Shown here one piece after another: positions 22,830 to 33,711 of a stretch of 64,000 nt of DNA; the first letter of the stretch is position 1; every line of letters begins with the position of its first letter. The DNA lies in NCBI GenBank assembly GCA_034638255.1, contig JAWPGT010000059.1, positions 62,001-126,000 on the forward strand, in the 5' to 3' direction. The notes under the pieces were generated by a model. That model had not been told where the DNA came from and did no database searches. It saw nothing but the letters and a program-made list of their open reading frames with translations. The DNA is from Coprinus comatus. Its lineage: Eukaryota > Basidiomycota > Agaricomycetes > Agaricales > Agaricaceae. Position numbers and translations under genes: made by a program.

Positions 22830-23367
22830 ATGGTTCGACTCATCACACATAACCTTCTCGCATGTCATGCAAAAGACTGCAACACAAATAACTTCCCTCT
22901 TGCTTTCCAAAATGTACAACTTGAGATCAGAGAAGCAGAATTTAACCCTGATTTCCTAAGAAATTTCCTCCCCAAAATTGAATGGACAGCCCTGGTCAAC
23001 ACAGCTCGTGAGGTTAGTTATACAGAATATCTATAACGGATTCAGAAGAGTGATCATTATTTCTCAGCTTGGAAATACCTCACTGCCCCAAGAACAACCG
23101 GTGATGGTCGACGATGAATTTCTGAAGCTTCTACATCATGTACTATTAGAGGTGCGTCAAAATATAACCCGTTGCAAATTCTCTGCGTATTGATGATATT
23201 TATTAGATCCACATCGTTGAAGGAATTATGATCTGTCCAAACTGTAAACACAACTACCCCATAGCGGACGGAATTCCGAACATGGTATGTGATGGCTTGT
23301 GTCTTCATTATCAGGTAGTTTTTTTACTCATTTCATGTAGCTTCTAGCAGAGCACGAGATAGCATAA
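22830..23367 (+). CDS. TRM112: TRM112, activator subunit of RNA and protein methyltransferases
   Basis: Small zinc-binding partner that stabilises the tRNA, rRNA and eRF1 methyltransferases Trm9, Trm11, Bud23 and Mtq2. Exons are 22830-23012, 23068-23151, 23207-23284 and 23341-23367. The protein begins MVRLITHNLLACHAKDC, followed by FQNVQLEIREAEFNPDFLRN and LPKIEWTALVNTARE. The middle is LGNTSLPQEQPVMVDDEFLK then LLHHVLLE. It ends in IVEGIMICPNCKHNYPIADG then IPNMLLAEHEIA. The CPNC pair and the N-terminal Cys residues form the expected zinc site, and the terminal NMLLAEHEI is the family signature. All four exons join in phase with GT-AG introns. Confidence 0.95.
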
Positions 23368-25060
23368 TACCAAAAAAATTATATATGATGCTGTGTGTAT
23401 GAGTATAGATAGTAGTAGGTGATTTATTCTGTCACATCCTAACCTCTAAACCCGTCTCATCCTCTACAAGATTCAAATATGATTCATCTTCGAGGTCTAT
23501 CAGGAGTTTCGCTGAGCTGACGCAAAAGGTTCCGCACAGTAATCGCCTTGATATATTTCGTCTCCTGATCATCAGGGGTAGCCATTGGGATCCAAATCAC
23601 ATCGACTTAAATGCTTTTTTTTTAGGAAGCTGATAACTGTCGATCCCCACCATTATCAATCATCATAAATCACGACGAACTTTGGAAAAATAAAAACAAC
23701 GTACGATTCCGATGGACCTTCCCCGAGTGATCATAACCGTGCTGGTTGACACTTTTTCTCTTTCCCCCTGACTTAAGCCCTAATTGTCTCCCTTTTGTTG
23801 CTTCATGTGCTTTGCATGGACCCCTTGGGACCGGGTTTTCGACGGAGACATTGATTGCTTACTTCCAGAAGAGGGTGTTACTATTCTTATTTTCTTTTTT
23901 GATAGGTATGAAATTCAAAAGGCCGATGAGGGTGATGTCGATGCGGATAGCTTCATAGCGTAGTTTTACGGAGCCTACGGCTGGCTTAATCAATGAATTT
24001 CTTTCGTCCTTTGATGCCGTGGCTTCTGTTTCGGGGAGTAGCACTGTCCAGCTATTCGACCCTGTGGACTTGGTGGCCGTCATCTAGTTAAATCATTCAC
24101 GCAGATACAACTGGTACGGGTTGATATTTGGCCTGGGAATGTCTCACTACATCTAGCTACGAGGCTGAACCTGGTTCACTGAACAAAAAAAAATACAAAT
24201 CCGCTGTCTTTTCTAGAATGGTTAACTGGACTCTGCATAATCAATTCGAGGGCACTGACTAACAATAGTGCTGGGTCCAGGCGGACATAGCAGCGTCTTC
24301 AAAGTTATGCCTCATTGTTGGTTCAAAGTGAATGTTGACTTCATTTGACTCAACGCGAACAAAACCCAGTATGAATTGAAACTAGACCAACTGTAAATTT
24401 CCTTTGAAATCTAGACACCCCAGAAGCAACCCCCGTTCTCTAGGTGACTGGCCTTTCTTCGGTGGTTACAATGGACATGATCGAGCATCGACTCGGATAC
24501 CGATCATTATTCTTCCAATGGCTTAATAAGACATGCGCGTGTCTGCACAGGTGTCTGCTGTGCAGTGTTGTGATCCGTTGCTGTTCTGACTCCAGAAATC
24601 CGAAAATGTGGGGTATGTCGAAGGTTCCTCGATGTTGCATGCAAGATTATTATTGTTCACAGGGCCATGGGTACCAAGTCCAATTTTTGTAATAATACTT
24701 GCCATTTACTTCGACGTTGGCCTGGTGAGGAAATTTAACTAAATTGGAATGTTCTTTATGACGCTCAAGTAATTACTTGGCGGTTGCAGGTCAAGTTACC
24801 CTCTATGAATAAATCACTGGGCCCGCTGGGGAGAAAAAAAAAAAGAGCATTGCGGATCAATAATTCGGATAATGGCCACTTTTGGCGAATCGTTCTTTCG
24901 AGAAAACAAGAAATGGACTAAATGGGTTCATCTTAAGACCACACTTACTTCTGGCCTCGTATAAAAAGCTAGTAATCTGGCTCGATATTCGGTCAACATC
25001 TCACCTCCATTTCCCCTTCTTGGTTGTTCATTTCCCACTCTCTCTCACGTTCTCGATATC
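23368..25060. other. Intergenic, no supported gene
   Basis: Short frames only. A minus-strand frame at 23859-24083 looks slightly coding-like but has no partner exons and is not recognised. The right end contains the AA9 promoter. Confidence 0.45.
24960..24967 (+). promoter_or_regulatory. TATA box of the AA9 gene
   Basis: TATAAAAA about 100 bp upstream of the AA9 start codon, a normal distance for a regulated fungal secreted-enzyme gene. Confidence 0.6.
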
Positions 25061-25964
25061 ATGAAGTTCTCCGCTCTCTTTGGTCTTTCTCTCGCTGCCC
25101 AGACTGTGTCTGCACACTGTGAGTCTTCACATATCCCGTTTTCTTGGTCATACTTCTCACATCTTTGTTTATTGTAGACATCTTCAAGGCCTTGATTGCG
25201 GATTCTAAGACGTCCACGCAGGCCGTGCGCCAACCTAAGGACAACTCACCCGTCCACAACTACTACTCAGGTTCTGATATTCGTTGCAATGCCAATCCTT
25301 CTCCTGCTGGGGAGACTGTGACAGTATCGCCTGGAAGCAAGATTGGTTTCCAACTTGATGTACCGATCTATCATAAAGGTCCCGCGGCTATGTATCTTGG
25401 TAAAGCACCAGGCAGAGCGGCGGATTGGGATGGAAATGGCGCTAACTGGTTCAAGGTATGTCCATTCAAGATGCCACTTGAGATAATTTAATGGATTGCT
25501 AATATGTATCTAATTCAGATTGCGGAATGGGGCGCCACATTTAGCCCTTTCGCATTTACTTCTCTTGATCAGGGTACTTTTACCACTACTATTCCTGAGG
25601 GTACTCCTTCCGGAGAGGTAAGATTTTATTTCTCGAAAACTCCATTTTATGTCATTCACATTCTTTTTTTCTCTGCAGTATCTTGTTCGTATGGAACAAA
25701 TGGGTCTACACCAGCCCGGTACTCCTGAGATCTTCGTCTCGTGTGCTCAGATTGAGGTGACCAACGGTGGTTCTGGTGCCCCTACCATGGTTTCCATTCC
25801 CGGTTACATTCCTCAGGGTGGTACGTATTACTTTCCTTGAACCCTTTGAGTTTCATGTTTTTGTTAACACTACGCTTGCTACAGATGAAAGTGTTACTCT
25901 TAACATCTATTGGCCCGTTCCTACTTCTTATGATGTTCCCGGACCTGCTGTCTGGAGAGGATGA
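25061..25964 (+). CDS. AA9 lytic polysaccharide monooxygenase (secreted, copper)
   Basis: Secreted copper enzyme that oxidatively cleaves cellulose or related glucans. Exons are 25061-25118, 25178-25455, 25519-25617, 25679-25820 and 25885-25964. The signal peptide MKFSALFGLSLAAQTVSA leaves His as residue 1 (HYIFKAL), the first copper-brace ligand. The second His is probably that of VPIYHKGPAAMYLGK. Other AA9 marks are SDIRCN, DWDGNGANWFKIAEWG, YLVRMEQMGLHQPG, a partner Cys in FVSCAQIEV, and the C-terminal WPVPTSYDVPGPAVW. There is no CBM or GPI signal. Where most AA9 proteins have a Q-x-Y motif before the second Cys, this one has E-I-F. Gln and the axial Tyr are therefore replaced by Glu and Phe. 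The fold assignment is firm; substrate and activity are uncertain. Confidence 0.92.
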
Positions 25965-26622
25965 AGCAACGATTTTTAACTCTTTATCTTTTGGGAGAGA
26001 TGATTAGGCATATTTAGATTATGCACTACACTACATTGTATCATACGCTATATTCTGTCTTACAGAAAACAAGACTGGTTCTTGTTGTATCATATTCTGC
26101 TCAAAAGTTATTTATGGATGCATGCCACATAATTGGATGAATTTCAAATCACGCTTTACGGTTATCCTAAAATAGACGTACTCTAGTAGCATGTGACCTC
26201 GGAGATTTAAAATAATGCCTCGTGTAATAAACGTGTTGGAGAGTAGGTCTGTCCTCGAGGACATGAAACGCAGCAAGCCCATACACGGATGTCTGACGAT
26301 TAAAACTGATAACAGAACCAATTAAGGTCCTACATGTGTTCCTAAAACTTGTCAAATACCCAGTCCTAGGATCCCGATATACCCCAACCCCACAAATACC
26401 CCCTCCTTTACTGCCCAGTGTTGTATTTCCGGAAAATCACTTTCTGTCCCATCTCACATTTTCTGTGTAAGGCCCTTTTTAGTTATCGGCTACATGATAC
26501 TGATACTCTTTGGATGTAGTCATTCTTGATTTGAAAGAACCCCCGTCGTTCTTGTTATCTTTTGTCTCTTCTTTTGTTCTTGTACTGGCCAACCCTAGCG
26601 ACCAACAACATCTCCCACAAAA
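25965..26622. other. Intergenic between AA9 and the coiled-coil gene
   Basis: Presumed 3' UTR of the AA9 gene and promoter of the next gene; nothing else recognised. Confidence 0.5.
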
Positions 26623-28089
26623 ATGTCTTGCGTAACCCAATCCATTTCACTTGCTTCTCCCAGCACCCGTGCCCAAGAGCTCGCTCTCAGCGCCCGCAGA
26701 CTACTTGATGATCTCAAGGAGTTGGAAAACGGGATGTCAGTCTCAGACGATTTCCAGCGTCAACGCCACAAGCGGACAACTTCTTCACATTTACCTTCAT
26801 CATCCACCAACCCTAATTCCAACCCTAGCCTCAGTCCCAATTTCCGAAGACGACATCATCCCGGCCTGACATTTTCTTATGATTATCAACATACCTCTAC
26901 ATCCCACACTCGCCGAGACGTATCTCCCTCTTCTTCATTATCATCATTATCCATCTTCGAGGAATCAACATCAACCGAAAATGAAAAACCTCAGGTCACA
27001 GGGGCTTTTACTTCATTTTGCAATAACCTTTTATACATGAATCAAGTTTGGAAGCAGGAAAAACAAGTTCGTGCTCTTCAAGCTGAGATTCAAGCCACAC
27101 AACAATCCAAATCATCAAATGCTTTCCAATCTTTTTGTGACAGACTACTATTATCGAATCGAATCTGGAAACTGGAAAGACAAGTACAAGAACTGATTAC
27201 GGAAGGAGAGAGGAATAAACGTGGGAGGGTGGCGGCTATTACAAGAGCAGCGAAACAAATGGCTATAGATGTTCGGAAGGAATCAATGATTGAAGAATTT
27301 GTGTTGGATCTCATAGCGGAACTTCAGCAATGTAAACAAACGGTGGAAAGACTAAAAGAGGAACATGAGAGTGAAATACGGGAGATTCATGGAGATTGGT
27401 TGAAGGAGCATAGGCGTCTTCAAAAGGATAATGAACGATTACAGTTAGAAAACCAATCACGATTGGCGGAACAAGAAGTTTCTAATGAACTTGAACAATC
27501 ACTTTGTGATAACTTGGAGCATAGTCGACAAAGAGTCAGAGAACTGGAGCAATTTGGAAGTGATGGAGAATCGACTTTGTATGGAGATGCTTTCGAAATT
27601 GGAAACGGATCATATTCGAGGTCGGTTTCTGCCCTGGGTGGGAACGAGACGGATAACGTTACGGAATTCGATGAAGAAATGTCCATGTCATCTGTCACAT
27701 GTGTTTCCGTGCAAAACCCTGGAAAACAAGTGACATCGAGTATTCAGCTTCGGTCCCCCCCAAAAGATGGTCAGTCGAAATCATCGGACTTTTCATGGGA
27801 GAAAAAGAAGTCATCTGGAATATCATTACGCCGCCAATCATTACAACCACGGAAATTGGACACAACGCCATACGCTGGCTTTTCTTTCAATCCTCTCTTT
27901 TTTGGCAACCCTGAGGCGTTGGTGGTGTCACCTTCTCGGATGGAAAATGTGGAGACTCCAGTGAAAGTGACATTGAAACTCACTCCATCAATACCAAAAG
28001 GTGTTGGTCGGGAACGAAATAATTCCACGATGAAGCCGTTGAGGCCGGTAGGACCGATAACGAGCACAAGAGGTCCCTGGCGGATCTGA
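26623..28089 (+). CDS. Coiled-coil protein with internal duplication, function unknown
   Basis: Single-exon 488-residue protein, unusual here because nearly all neighbours have many introns. The N-terminus (residues 1-125) is Ser/Pro-rich and likely disordered. Two copies of a motif of about 30 residues follow: AFTSFCNNLLYMNQVWKQEK (about 127-146) and AFQSFCDRLLLSNRIWKLER (about 166-185), each with FC, LL, N and W conserved. A long coiled coil then runs from about 185 to 305 (KQTVERLKEEHESEIREIHG is representative). The remainder is Ser-rich with a basic segment near SGISLRRQSLQPRK. No catalytic motif was seen. It could be a scaffold or cytoskeletal adaptor, but that is speculation. The start is supported by a purine (A) three bases upstream of the ATG (aaaATG). 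Confidence 0.75.
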   Translation: MSCVTQSISLASPSTRAQELALSARRLLDDLKELENGMSVSDDFQRQRHKRTTSSHLPSSSTNPNSNPSLSPNFRRRHHPGLTFSYDYQHTSTSHTRRDVSPSSSLSSLSIFEESTSTENEKPQVTGAFTSFCNNLLYMNQVWKQEKQVRALQAEIQATQQSKSSNAFQSFCDRLLLSNRIWKLERQVQELITEGERNKRGRVAAITRAAKQMAIDVRKESMIEEFVLDLIAELQQCKQTVERLKEEHESEIREIHGDWLKEHRRLQKDNERLQLENQSRLAEQEVSNELEQSLCDNLEHSRQRVRELEQFGSDGESTLYGDAFEIGNGSYSRSVSALGGNETDNVTEFDEEMSMSSVTCVSVQNPGKQVTSSIQLRSPPKDGQSKSSDFSWEKKKSSGISLRRQSLQPRKLDTTPYAGFSFNPLFFGNPEALVVSPSRMENVETPVKVTLKLTPSIPKGVGRERNNSTMKPLRPVGPITSTRGPWRI

Positions 28090-28687
28090 TCTTGTATGAT
28101 TACTTTTACGATTTTGTAGGATGAAAGATTTTGTAGCCCCTTGTATTTCTCTTGATGCATTATATCAATGTATTTTATGAACACATGTACTACCCAACAT
28201 CGCCAGTTTCATGAGCGAATTCGATCGCCTTGTAGCTTTAAACTAAATATAAAACAATTGATACTTCTTCCGCTAAAACGTGTCTGTCATCGGGCCGAGC
28301 ACGCGTCATCTGCATGTATTTTTGCATCAGGGCTCCCGGTCATCATCTGACTCTACAGTTATGTACATACCGTTATACGTATTCATGGTCATCCCGTTTG
28401 CATCCATTCATGTAACATCTCTCTCTCTTTCTCTCAGAGGTGTGCCCAGTGTCCACGAATTTTTGTAGTTTGAATTTCAAAATTCCATGTGTCAGTGTCT
28501 CTAAATCGATATTAGTGGGCGAGTGAAAATCATCACGATCTTGACCCAGAAGCAACAAACGTGGCCTAACGCTGGCCTAACCAAAGCCTGGTAATTTATT
28601 TATTTTTTTTTAGTGGAGAAGGCCTGGTAATTTAGAAATACTTCTTCCACTCTATTGCGAGCCGGTCGGAGGGCATGGCCCAGTCTA
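28090..28687. other. Intergenic up to the transposon
   Basis: No gene seen; ends at the TA (28686-28687) that borders the transposon. Confidence 0.5.
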
Positions 28688-28725
28688 TGGTGCAGAGCAC
28701 TTAGTCACCAACTATTTTGTACAAC
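28685..28725 (+). repeat. Left terminal inverted repeat (with bordering TA)
   Basis: The 41 bp starting ctaTGGTGCAGAGC pairs with 31849-31889 in inverse orientation with a single A/G mismatch at the ccaac/ccgac position. The bases just outside the TA extend the match by one nucleotide. Confidence 0.9.
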
Positions 28726-29013
28726 TCATTTAGCACATCCACAACTTAATATTTTTCTTATCCCTCTAACCAAATAGCTTAGATTAGCGATATGAAGCAT
28801 TTGGTTAGACAGATTTTTGATATCTTCAAAATTGAGGGAGATAAAAAAGTGATACATTTGAGATTTCGCCGCATTACTATATATGGGATGGATTACTATA
28901 TTAGGAAGGACCCTGTATATCCATACTTTGTGCTACCTTCTCGGAAACTCTACGATGTGAAGCAAATCTGCGTGAACTAAAGGCCTGAACATGTGTCAAA
29001 GCCTCTCGAGCAT

Positions 29014-31064
29014 CTAGACTTTTCTCATATGCATCAATCCATCTCCAAACTCGATGCTCCCACTTGCGTATAAGCTCCACAACACTGAGTTTAATGCCAA
29101 TGGCATATTTTCTTGAAGTGTTGGAAACGTGTAATCACAGTGCCCTCGCAAGTACTGCTTAACAGCACCCCAAAAGTATTCAATGAAGTTAAGCTCACAA
29201 TGGAACTTGGGGAGAATAATGCAAAGGTGTCCTCTAGCTTCAACAATCTCTTGAATAAGGGATTTTTGTTCCATAAAGTCGGGTTGATGATTGAGAATTG
29301 TCTTTGCACAGCAATTAATGCCATCTGAGAAGCACTTTTTGCTTCCTTCTTTTTTCTTTGTACACTCCTTTTTCATTCCTGGTTTATAAAGCCCTCGTTC
29401 CATCAACACAACCTTCATACCCTTTGGAAGTCCTGGAAACTGGGGGTGATTGTGAGAAAAAACCATAGGTTGTATGATTTTTCGTCCATCTTGAATATAC
29501 CATCCATCACGAAGAAGCCCTTGCTTTCCACCAGGATTCATATTCATACGAGAGGTAAGTAAAGCATTTTCTGCATATGCAGAATGTCCCTGTGAGTTAT
29601 CAACCATGAGCAGCATTTGATAACCAGGAGGATGTGCTTTCTCAAAGGCGGGAATAATTCTCTCAGTAATCTTTTTATAACAGAAAGATATCAGAATTCA
29701 GTATTATTAAGTATATAGAATAGAAATCCACATACTTGTTTGATAAACAGTTCTCCATTCCAATATCCATCATAGTTTTTCCCATACTCAAGAGTTTGAC
29801 TTGCATCCTTGAGCCATCCTACTGTCGAAGCAACTACATCTGATTGATGAAGACCTCGACCAGCACCTTTCTTTTTAAGAGGTTGCTCTCCATTCCATAT
29901 CCATGACATTTGTTTTCCATCATTACATTGAGCTGTCATTTCATCTTGGGCAACAAGAACGAGTGGCCGCTCATTCATATCTAAATTGAGGGGTATTTGC
30001 TCCAAGGGATTCTCGACTTTGAATTTTACCAAGCGATGTTGATATTGACGAAATTGAGGTATAAAATACTCCTGTCGATACTTCACAACATCATCACGTT
30101 CATGACCATCATAATAGAGAGCCTTCTTTTGAGCAGTATAGCGGAAACCTTCTTTGTACAACCAACGTCTTGCTGTATGATATGATATCCCTTGACTAGC
30201 CTTCATTTGAATACGAGGAAATAGTTCAAGTTCCAAATATCTCTTTAATGCATGTGATAGCTCAAGATGTGGTTGATTCTTGACTATATGAGGTATTGAT
30301 TCATTGTTCGTAAATTCCATAAGTCGTTGGGGGTTGACTGTCCATTTATTACTTCGAAGAAATGCTCGAATCTCAGTGCAAATTGCTGGGTCATCAAGTA
30401 GTGAGTGGATCTTGGTATGACGACCTCGATCAGATACTGGAAGCTCTCGAGAGTCTAACCATGCTGCTACCCATGACTGTACTTTTTGTCCACCATACGA
30501 ACTGCTACTAAAGCCATTACTTTCAGAAGCAATTTGTGCTGCCTCCATTAAAGATCTCCCCTTCTTTATTATCATTTTCAAGCAGCTTCGTATTGCGTAA
30601 GCACGTTGAGCTTGTAAACCATTGGTTCCACCAACAAAAACTTCTTTTTTTGATGAAAAAAGCTTTTCAATCGCTATCAATCCATCTCTCATCCTCTGGA
30701 CTCTCTTTTCTTTCTCTCTTCGACGCATTTCTCTGGCAGGAATCTCCAGCTTTCGATGCTTTCGCTTTGGTGGTGGAATAACTCCAAAAGTATCAGATGG
30801 GTGCAGGATTTCTTCAGCCTCTCTTTCAGTTTCCTCTTCACTATCATCAACCCATATTTCGCCCTCATCAGACTTGTCAGATAAAAACCCATGAAACACT
30901 TCATTATCAACCACCAAGTCCACAATGTTTGATTCAATAAAAATATCATGAGATACATGAGATACTGAATCTTCTTCCAGATAAATCGCGTTATCGCTAC
31001 TTCTATCCCTCTTGTACTTGACTAATGGATTCGCTTGAATGCTTGGGCTTTTCTTCTGCTTCAA
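29014..31064 (-). CDS. DDE transposase, Tc1/mariner-like (two exons seen)
   Basis: Exon 31064-about 29747 and exon about 29661-29014 join in phase across a GTATGT...AAAAG intron, giving FIKQ followed by ITERIIPAFEKAHPPGYQ. A helix-turn-helix-like N-terminal region (AAQIASESNGF to RGRHTKIHSLLDDP) precedes the catalytic core. The triad is D in LVAQDEMTAQCNDG, D in MLLMVDNSQGHSAY and E in HCELNFIEYFWGAVKQYLRG. The second D and the E are about 139 residues apart instead of the classic 34. The insert has clustered Cys (KKEC, KKC, NCC), as seen in a fungal subgroup of these transposases. The first codon of the longer frame is not ATG, so the real start is probably upstream, perhaps in the frame at 31143-31736. 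Confidence 0.85.
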
Positions 31065-31142
31065 AACAAAAAAAAGAACGAAAATTCCGATGTTTTGCTA
31101 TAAAGATATGAGAACTAACATATTTTTGAGATTTTAACATAC

Positions 31143-31736
31143 TTACCCCTTTCGAGCCACAGAATCTACTTCCTCTTTCCTTTCAAGAGCCAATCTGATC
31201 TCTCTCTTGTTTCTCCCAGAGTTCCCACTATATGGACCTCGCTTCTCCTCCGCTTTTTTCCATTCTTTTGTGGTTTTCTTTTGCATTAATATTGAAAAAG
31301 CATTACTCTTGTTAACAATTGGTTCTTCAGGTTCTTCATCCTCAGCTTGATACAAAGTATCATCACCATCCTCTATATCCGACTCCATGTCCTTATTGAA
31401 TCCCAAAACCAACCGCCTCCAACCAAGCTCCTCAAGATCATCTTTATCCTCATCAATCAAATTATCATCATCAGACCATTCACTAAGCTCCCACTCATCC
31501 TCGGACATGCAGTGATTTACACCTCCATTCCAAAAAGTAGCATCCTCATCAGAGCTATCTATTTCAATGATTTCAGGGTGTATGTTTTCATCTTCACTAC
31601 TATCAACCTGAATCACTGATTGTGAAGTAGACGAAATTTGAGGATTGGGTGTAGGATTAGAAATGGACTGAGGGTGACGAAAAGCTCGTGCTCGTGATGC
31701 ACCAGCTTTATTGGCCTTCCTGGTGCGCTTTCCCAT
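31143..31736 (-). CDS. Acidic/basic protein or first exon of the transposase gene
   Basis: 197-residue frame starting MGKRTRKANKAGASRARAF inside the transposon, upstream of and on the same strand as the transposase. It has a basic head, then two acidic, hydrophobic-led motifs (SVIQVDSSEDE and EIIEIDSSDED) that look like SUMO-interaction motifs, then an acidic middle and a basic, charged tail. A GTAAGT donor lies at its end and possible acceptors lie just before the transposase frame, but the simplest join is out of phase. A weaker in-phase donor (GTAGAT) exists slightly upstream. It is either exon 1 of the transposase or a separate small gene. Confidence 0.6.
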   Translation of the reverse strand: MGKRTRKANKAGASRARAFRHPQSISNPTPNPQISSTSQSVIQVDSSEDENIHPEIIEIDSSDEDATFWNGGVNHCMSEDEWELSEWSDDDNLIDEDKDDLEELGWRRLVLGFNKDMESDIEDGDDTLYQAEDEEPEEPIVNKSNAFSILMQKKTTKEWKKAEEKRGPYSGNSGRNKREIRLALERKEEVDSVARKG

Positions 31737-31848
31737 TGGTATAAAGCAATGTTTTCGATAGTAGATGAAGCTTTCAAGTTATTGGTATATTTTAATTATT
31801 TTTTTGATTATATAATACACTCAAAGTTGATCAACTTTCAATTTCGCC

Positions 31849-31889
31849 GTTGTACAAAATAGTCGGTGACTAAGTGCTCTGCACCATAG
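31849..31889 (-). repeat. Right terminal inverted repeat (with bordering TA)
   Basis: Reverse complement of 28685-28725 except for one base. The TA at 31887-31888 is the right-hand copy of the target-site duplication. Confidence 0.9.
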
Positions 31890-33711
31890 TTTTAAGTTCA
31901 ATCCTTGTTTTCACCCTGGAAGAACCTCAGATAAGTCATAACGGCCCCACAGAGACGTCGGGCTCACATAAGCCCACCCGAAGGATATATAGGGTCCATA
32001 AAAACATATTTATATCTTTGGAGATTTTCTTTTAATAAATACCACTGGCAGACCCCGGAGGGATAAAAGGCTTCAAGCGGGGTTCTTAAGTTACGTGCGA
32101 GAGCTTAGAGGATAAAAAAGGATTTTGTGGGCGTGGCGCTAGCACTTTCCATGATGTCCACATGCTCTGTCGAGGCTAATTGGGGCGTGAATGGTGAAAT
32201 GGACGTTGCTGACAGTGGATAGTGTGTCATTTAAAGACTTACTAGCCGTGTATGTACATGCAAGCGCAGCGATTATTATTATCTCATAATCACCCAAGTG
32301 TTATCCGAGTTTAGGCTGATAAAATCACATTGGGTTTGTCTGAGGGGTTCGTACAGGGTTCGTAGACATACATAAGTCGAAACTTGGGGGTTGGGCTTGA
32401 ATTAAACCCCAGTGACACAATGATTGAATTGAAATGATTGTTTGAAAGAGAATATCGGTCACTTGTAATCCCACCACCACCATCGAGCCAGATTCGAACA
32501 CATGACACACTGTATCCACATTATAGTCTTGGCTCTGCCGCGTATGTGTAGTCGTTTTGTATTCTTTCAATCACCGTAATAGTAGCGCAGTCCACTTTAG
32601 AATAAATTATACAACGGAATGTCTTGGATTCCGAGGATTAGGTTTCAACTTCTGTGTTCTTTACTAGTTCTTTAACATGAGCAAGCTCAATGAGTTGAAG
32701 ACCCCCTTATTTTTTCTGGTAACGTATTAGTGATAATAGGTGAGCACTTGAGTGTTCAATTCTCACAGTATCATTATCCGGAGTAGTCACAAGAATTGCA
32801 ATAATAGCAACCATCAAGATAAAAAGGCTCGTGCCGGAGGCAGTGGGTATTTGTTTTCAGTGCTGAGCGCTCAGTATATTTCGACTTCGTCCCCATTCCC
32901 TAAACCGACTCCATTGGGATAGCCAATGCCATTTGTAAATGCTCTGAAGAGTCTCCTACAGAGCGCTACTGTAATGGATGTTTAAATTAGAGGTGGAAAG
33001 TAACTTCTAGCTCAAGAAGAGCCGATCTAATTGGTGGGTTCATGTGATGTGGGACTCTGGGAGAAGCAAAACCATTGACCCATATGGCGTCCCATTAAGT
33101 ACACTCTAAGATACTAACATTCTTGGGAGTATTACTCATAAAATTAATAGCTTCCCCTGCTATCTCTCAATATACCACAACTTACTCCAAAATGAAGCAC
33201 ACCCTGCCCATAAAAAAATTTAAGGGCTTCATTAAACTAGTATTCGGTTGACGGGTTGTTGACGGGCACTGATGATTCAAGTTATATTTGGACTTTTTTT
33301 CTCTGGGATCAGATGTGGGTGATTAGTAGGACAAGCGGATACTTAGAGGGGATCCTTGCCACATTGAGTGTTTGGTTCAGGGTCGGTTATTCAGCTCACT
33401 TGTTTAGCTCCAAAACAGAAGCCTCACCCCCCCCCCTGATTCTGACTACATACCTTAAAAGAGAGGGATAACCTGGGATAACTCTGAAAATACATTTCTG
33501 CCAAATACCAGAAGAACACACGTAAAGACCCCCTTACGACCCATCGTTAAACGTTAACACATCGGTATCAGTCATCCGCCGAGATTGCGAAACGAGCATA
33601 GCGGCTTGTCTACATCTGTATGGCCTGATGCATTTCGCCACCTCAAAGCTTCTCTGACTCTTTGTTCTTACCTATTGTAATTCCTACTAGATTCTCCAGT
33701 GGTCTCTTACC
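31889..33711. other. Intergenic, no supported gene
   Basis: Mostly short frames. Contains one or two tRNA-like box-B motifs (minus strand near 32485-32495, plus strand near 32752-32762) that may be SINE remnants. The right end holds the promoter of the Zn2Cys6 gene. Confidence 0.4.

Larger units (their letters stand above)
28688..31886. mobile_element. Tc1/mariner-type DNA transposon, about 3.2 kb, TA-flanked
   Basis: Bounded by an inverted repeat. The left end TGGTGCAGAGCACTTAGTC at 28688 is mirrored at the right end, and the repeat extends to about 40 bp with one mismatch. Both ends abut TA (28686-28687 and 31887-31888), the target duplication typical of the Tc1/mariner superfamily. The interior carries a minus-strand transposase with a DDE triad and an acidic upstream frame. 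Matched ends and long open frames suggest a recent insertion that could still be active. Confidence 0.9.
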
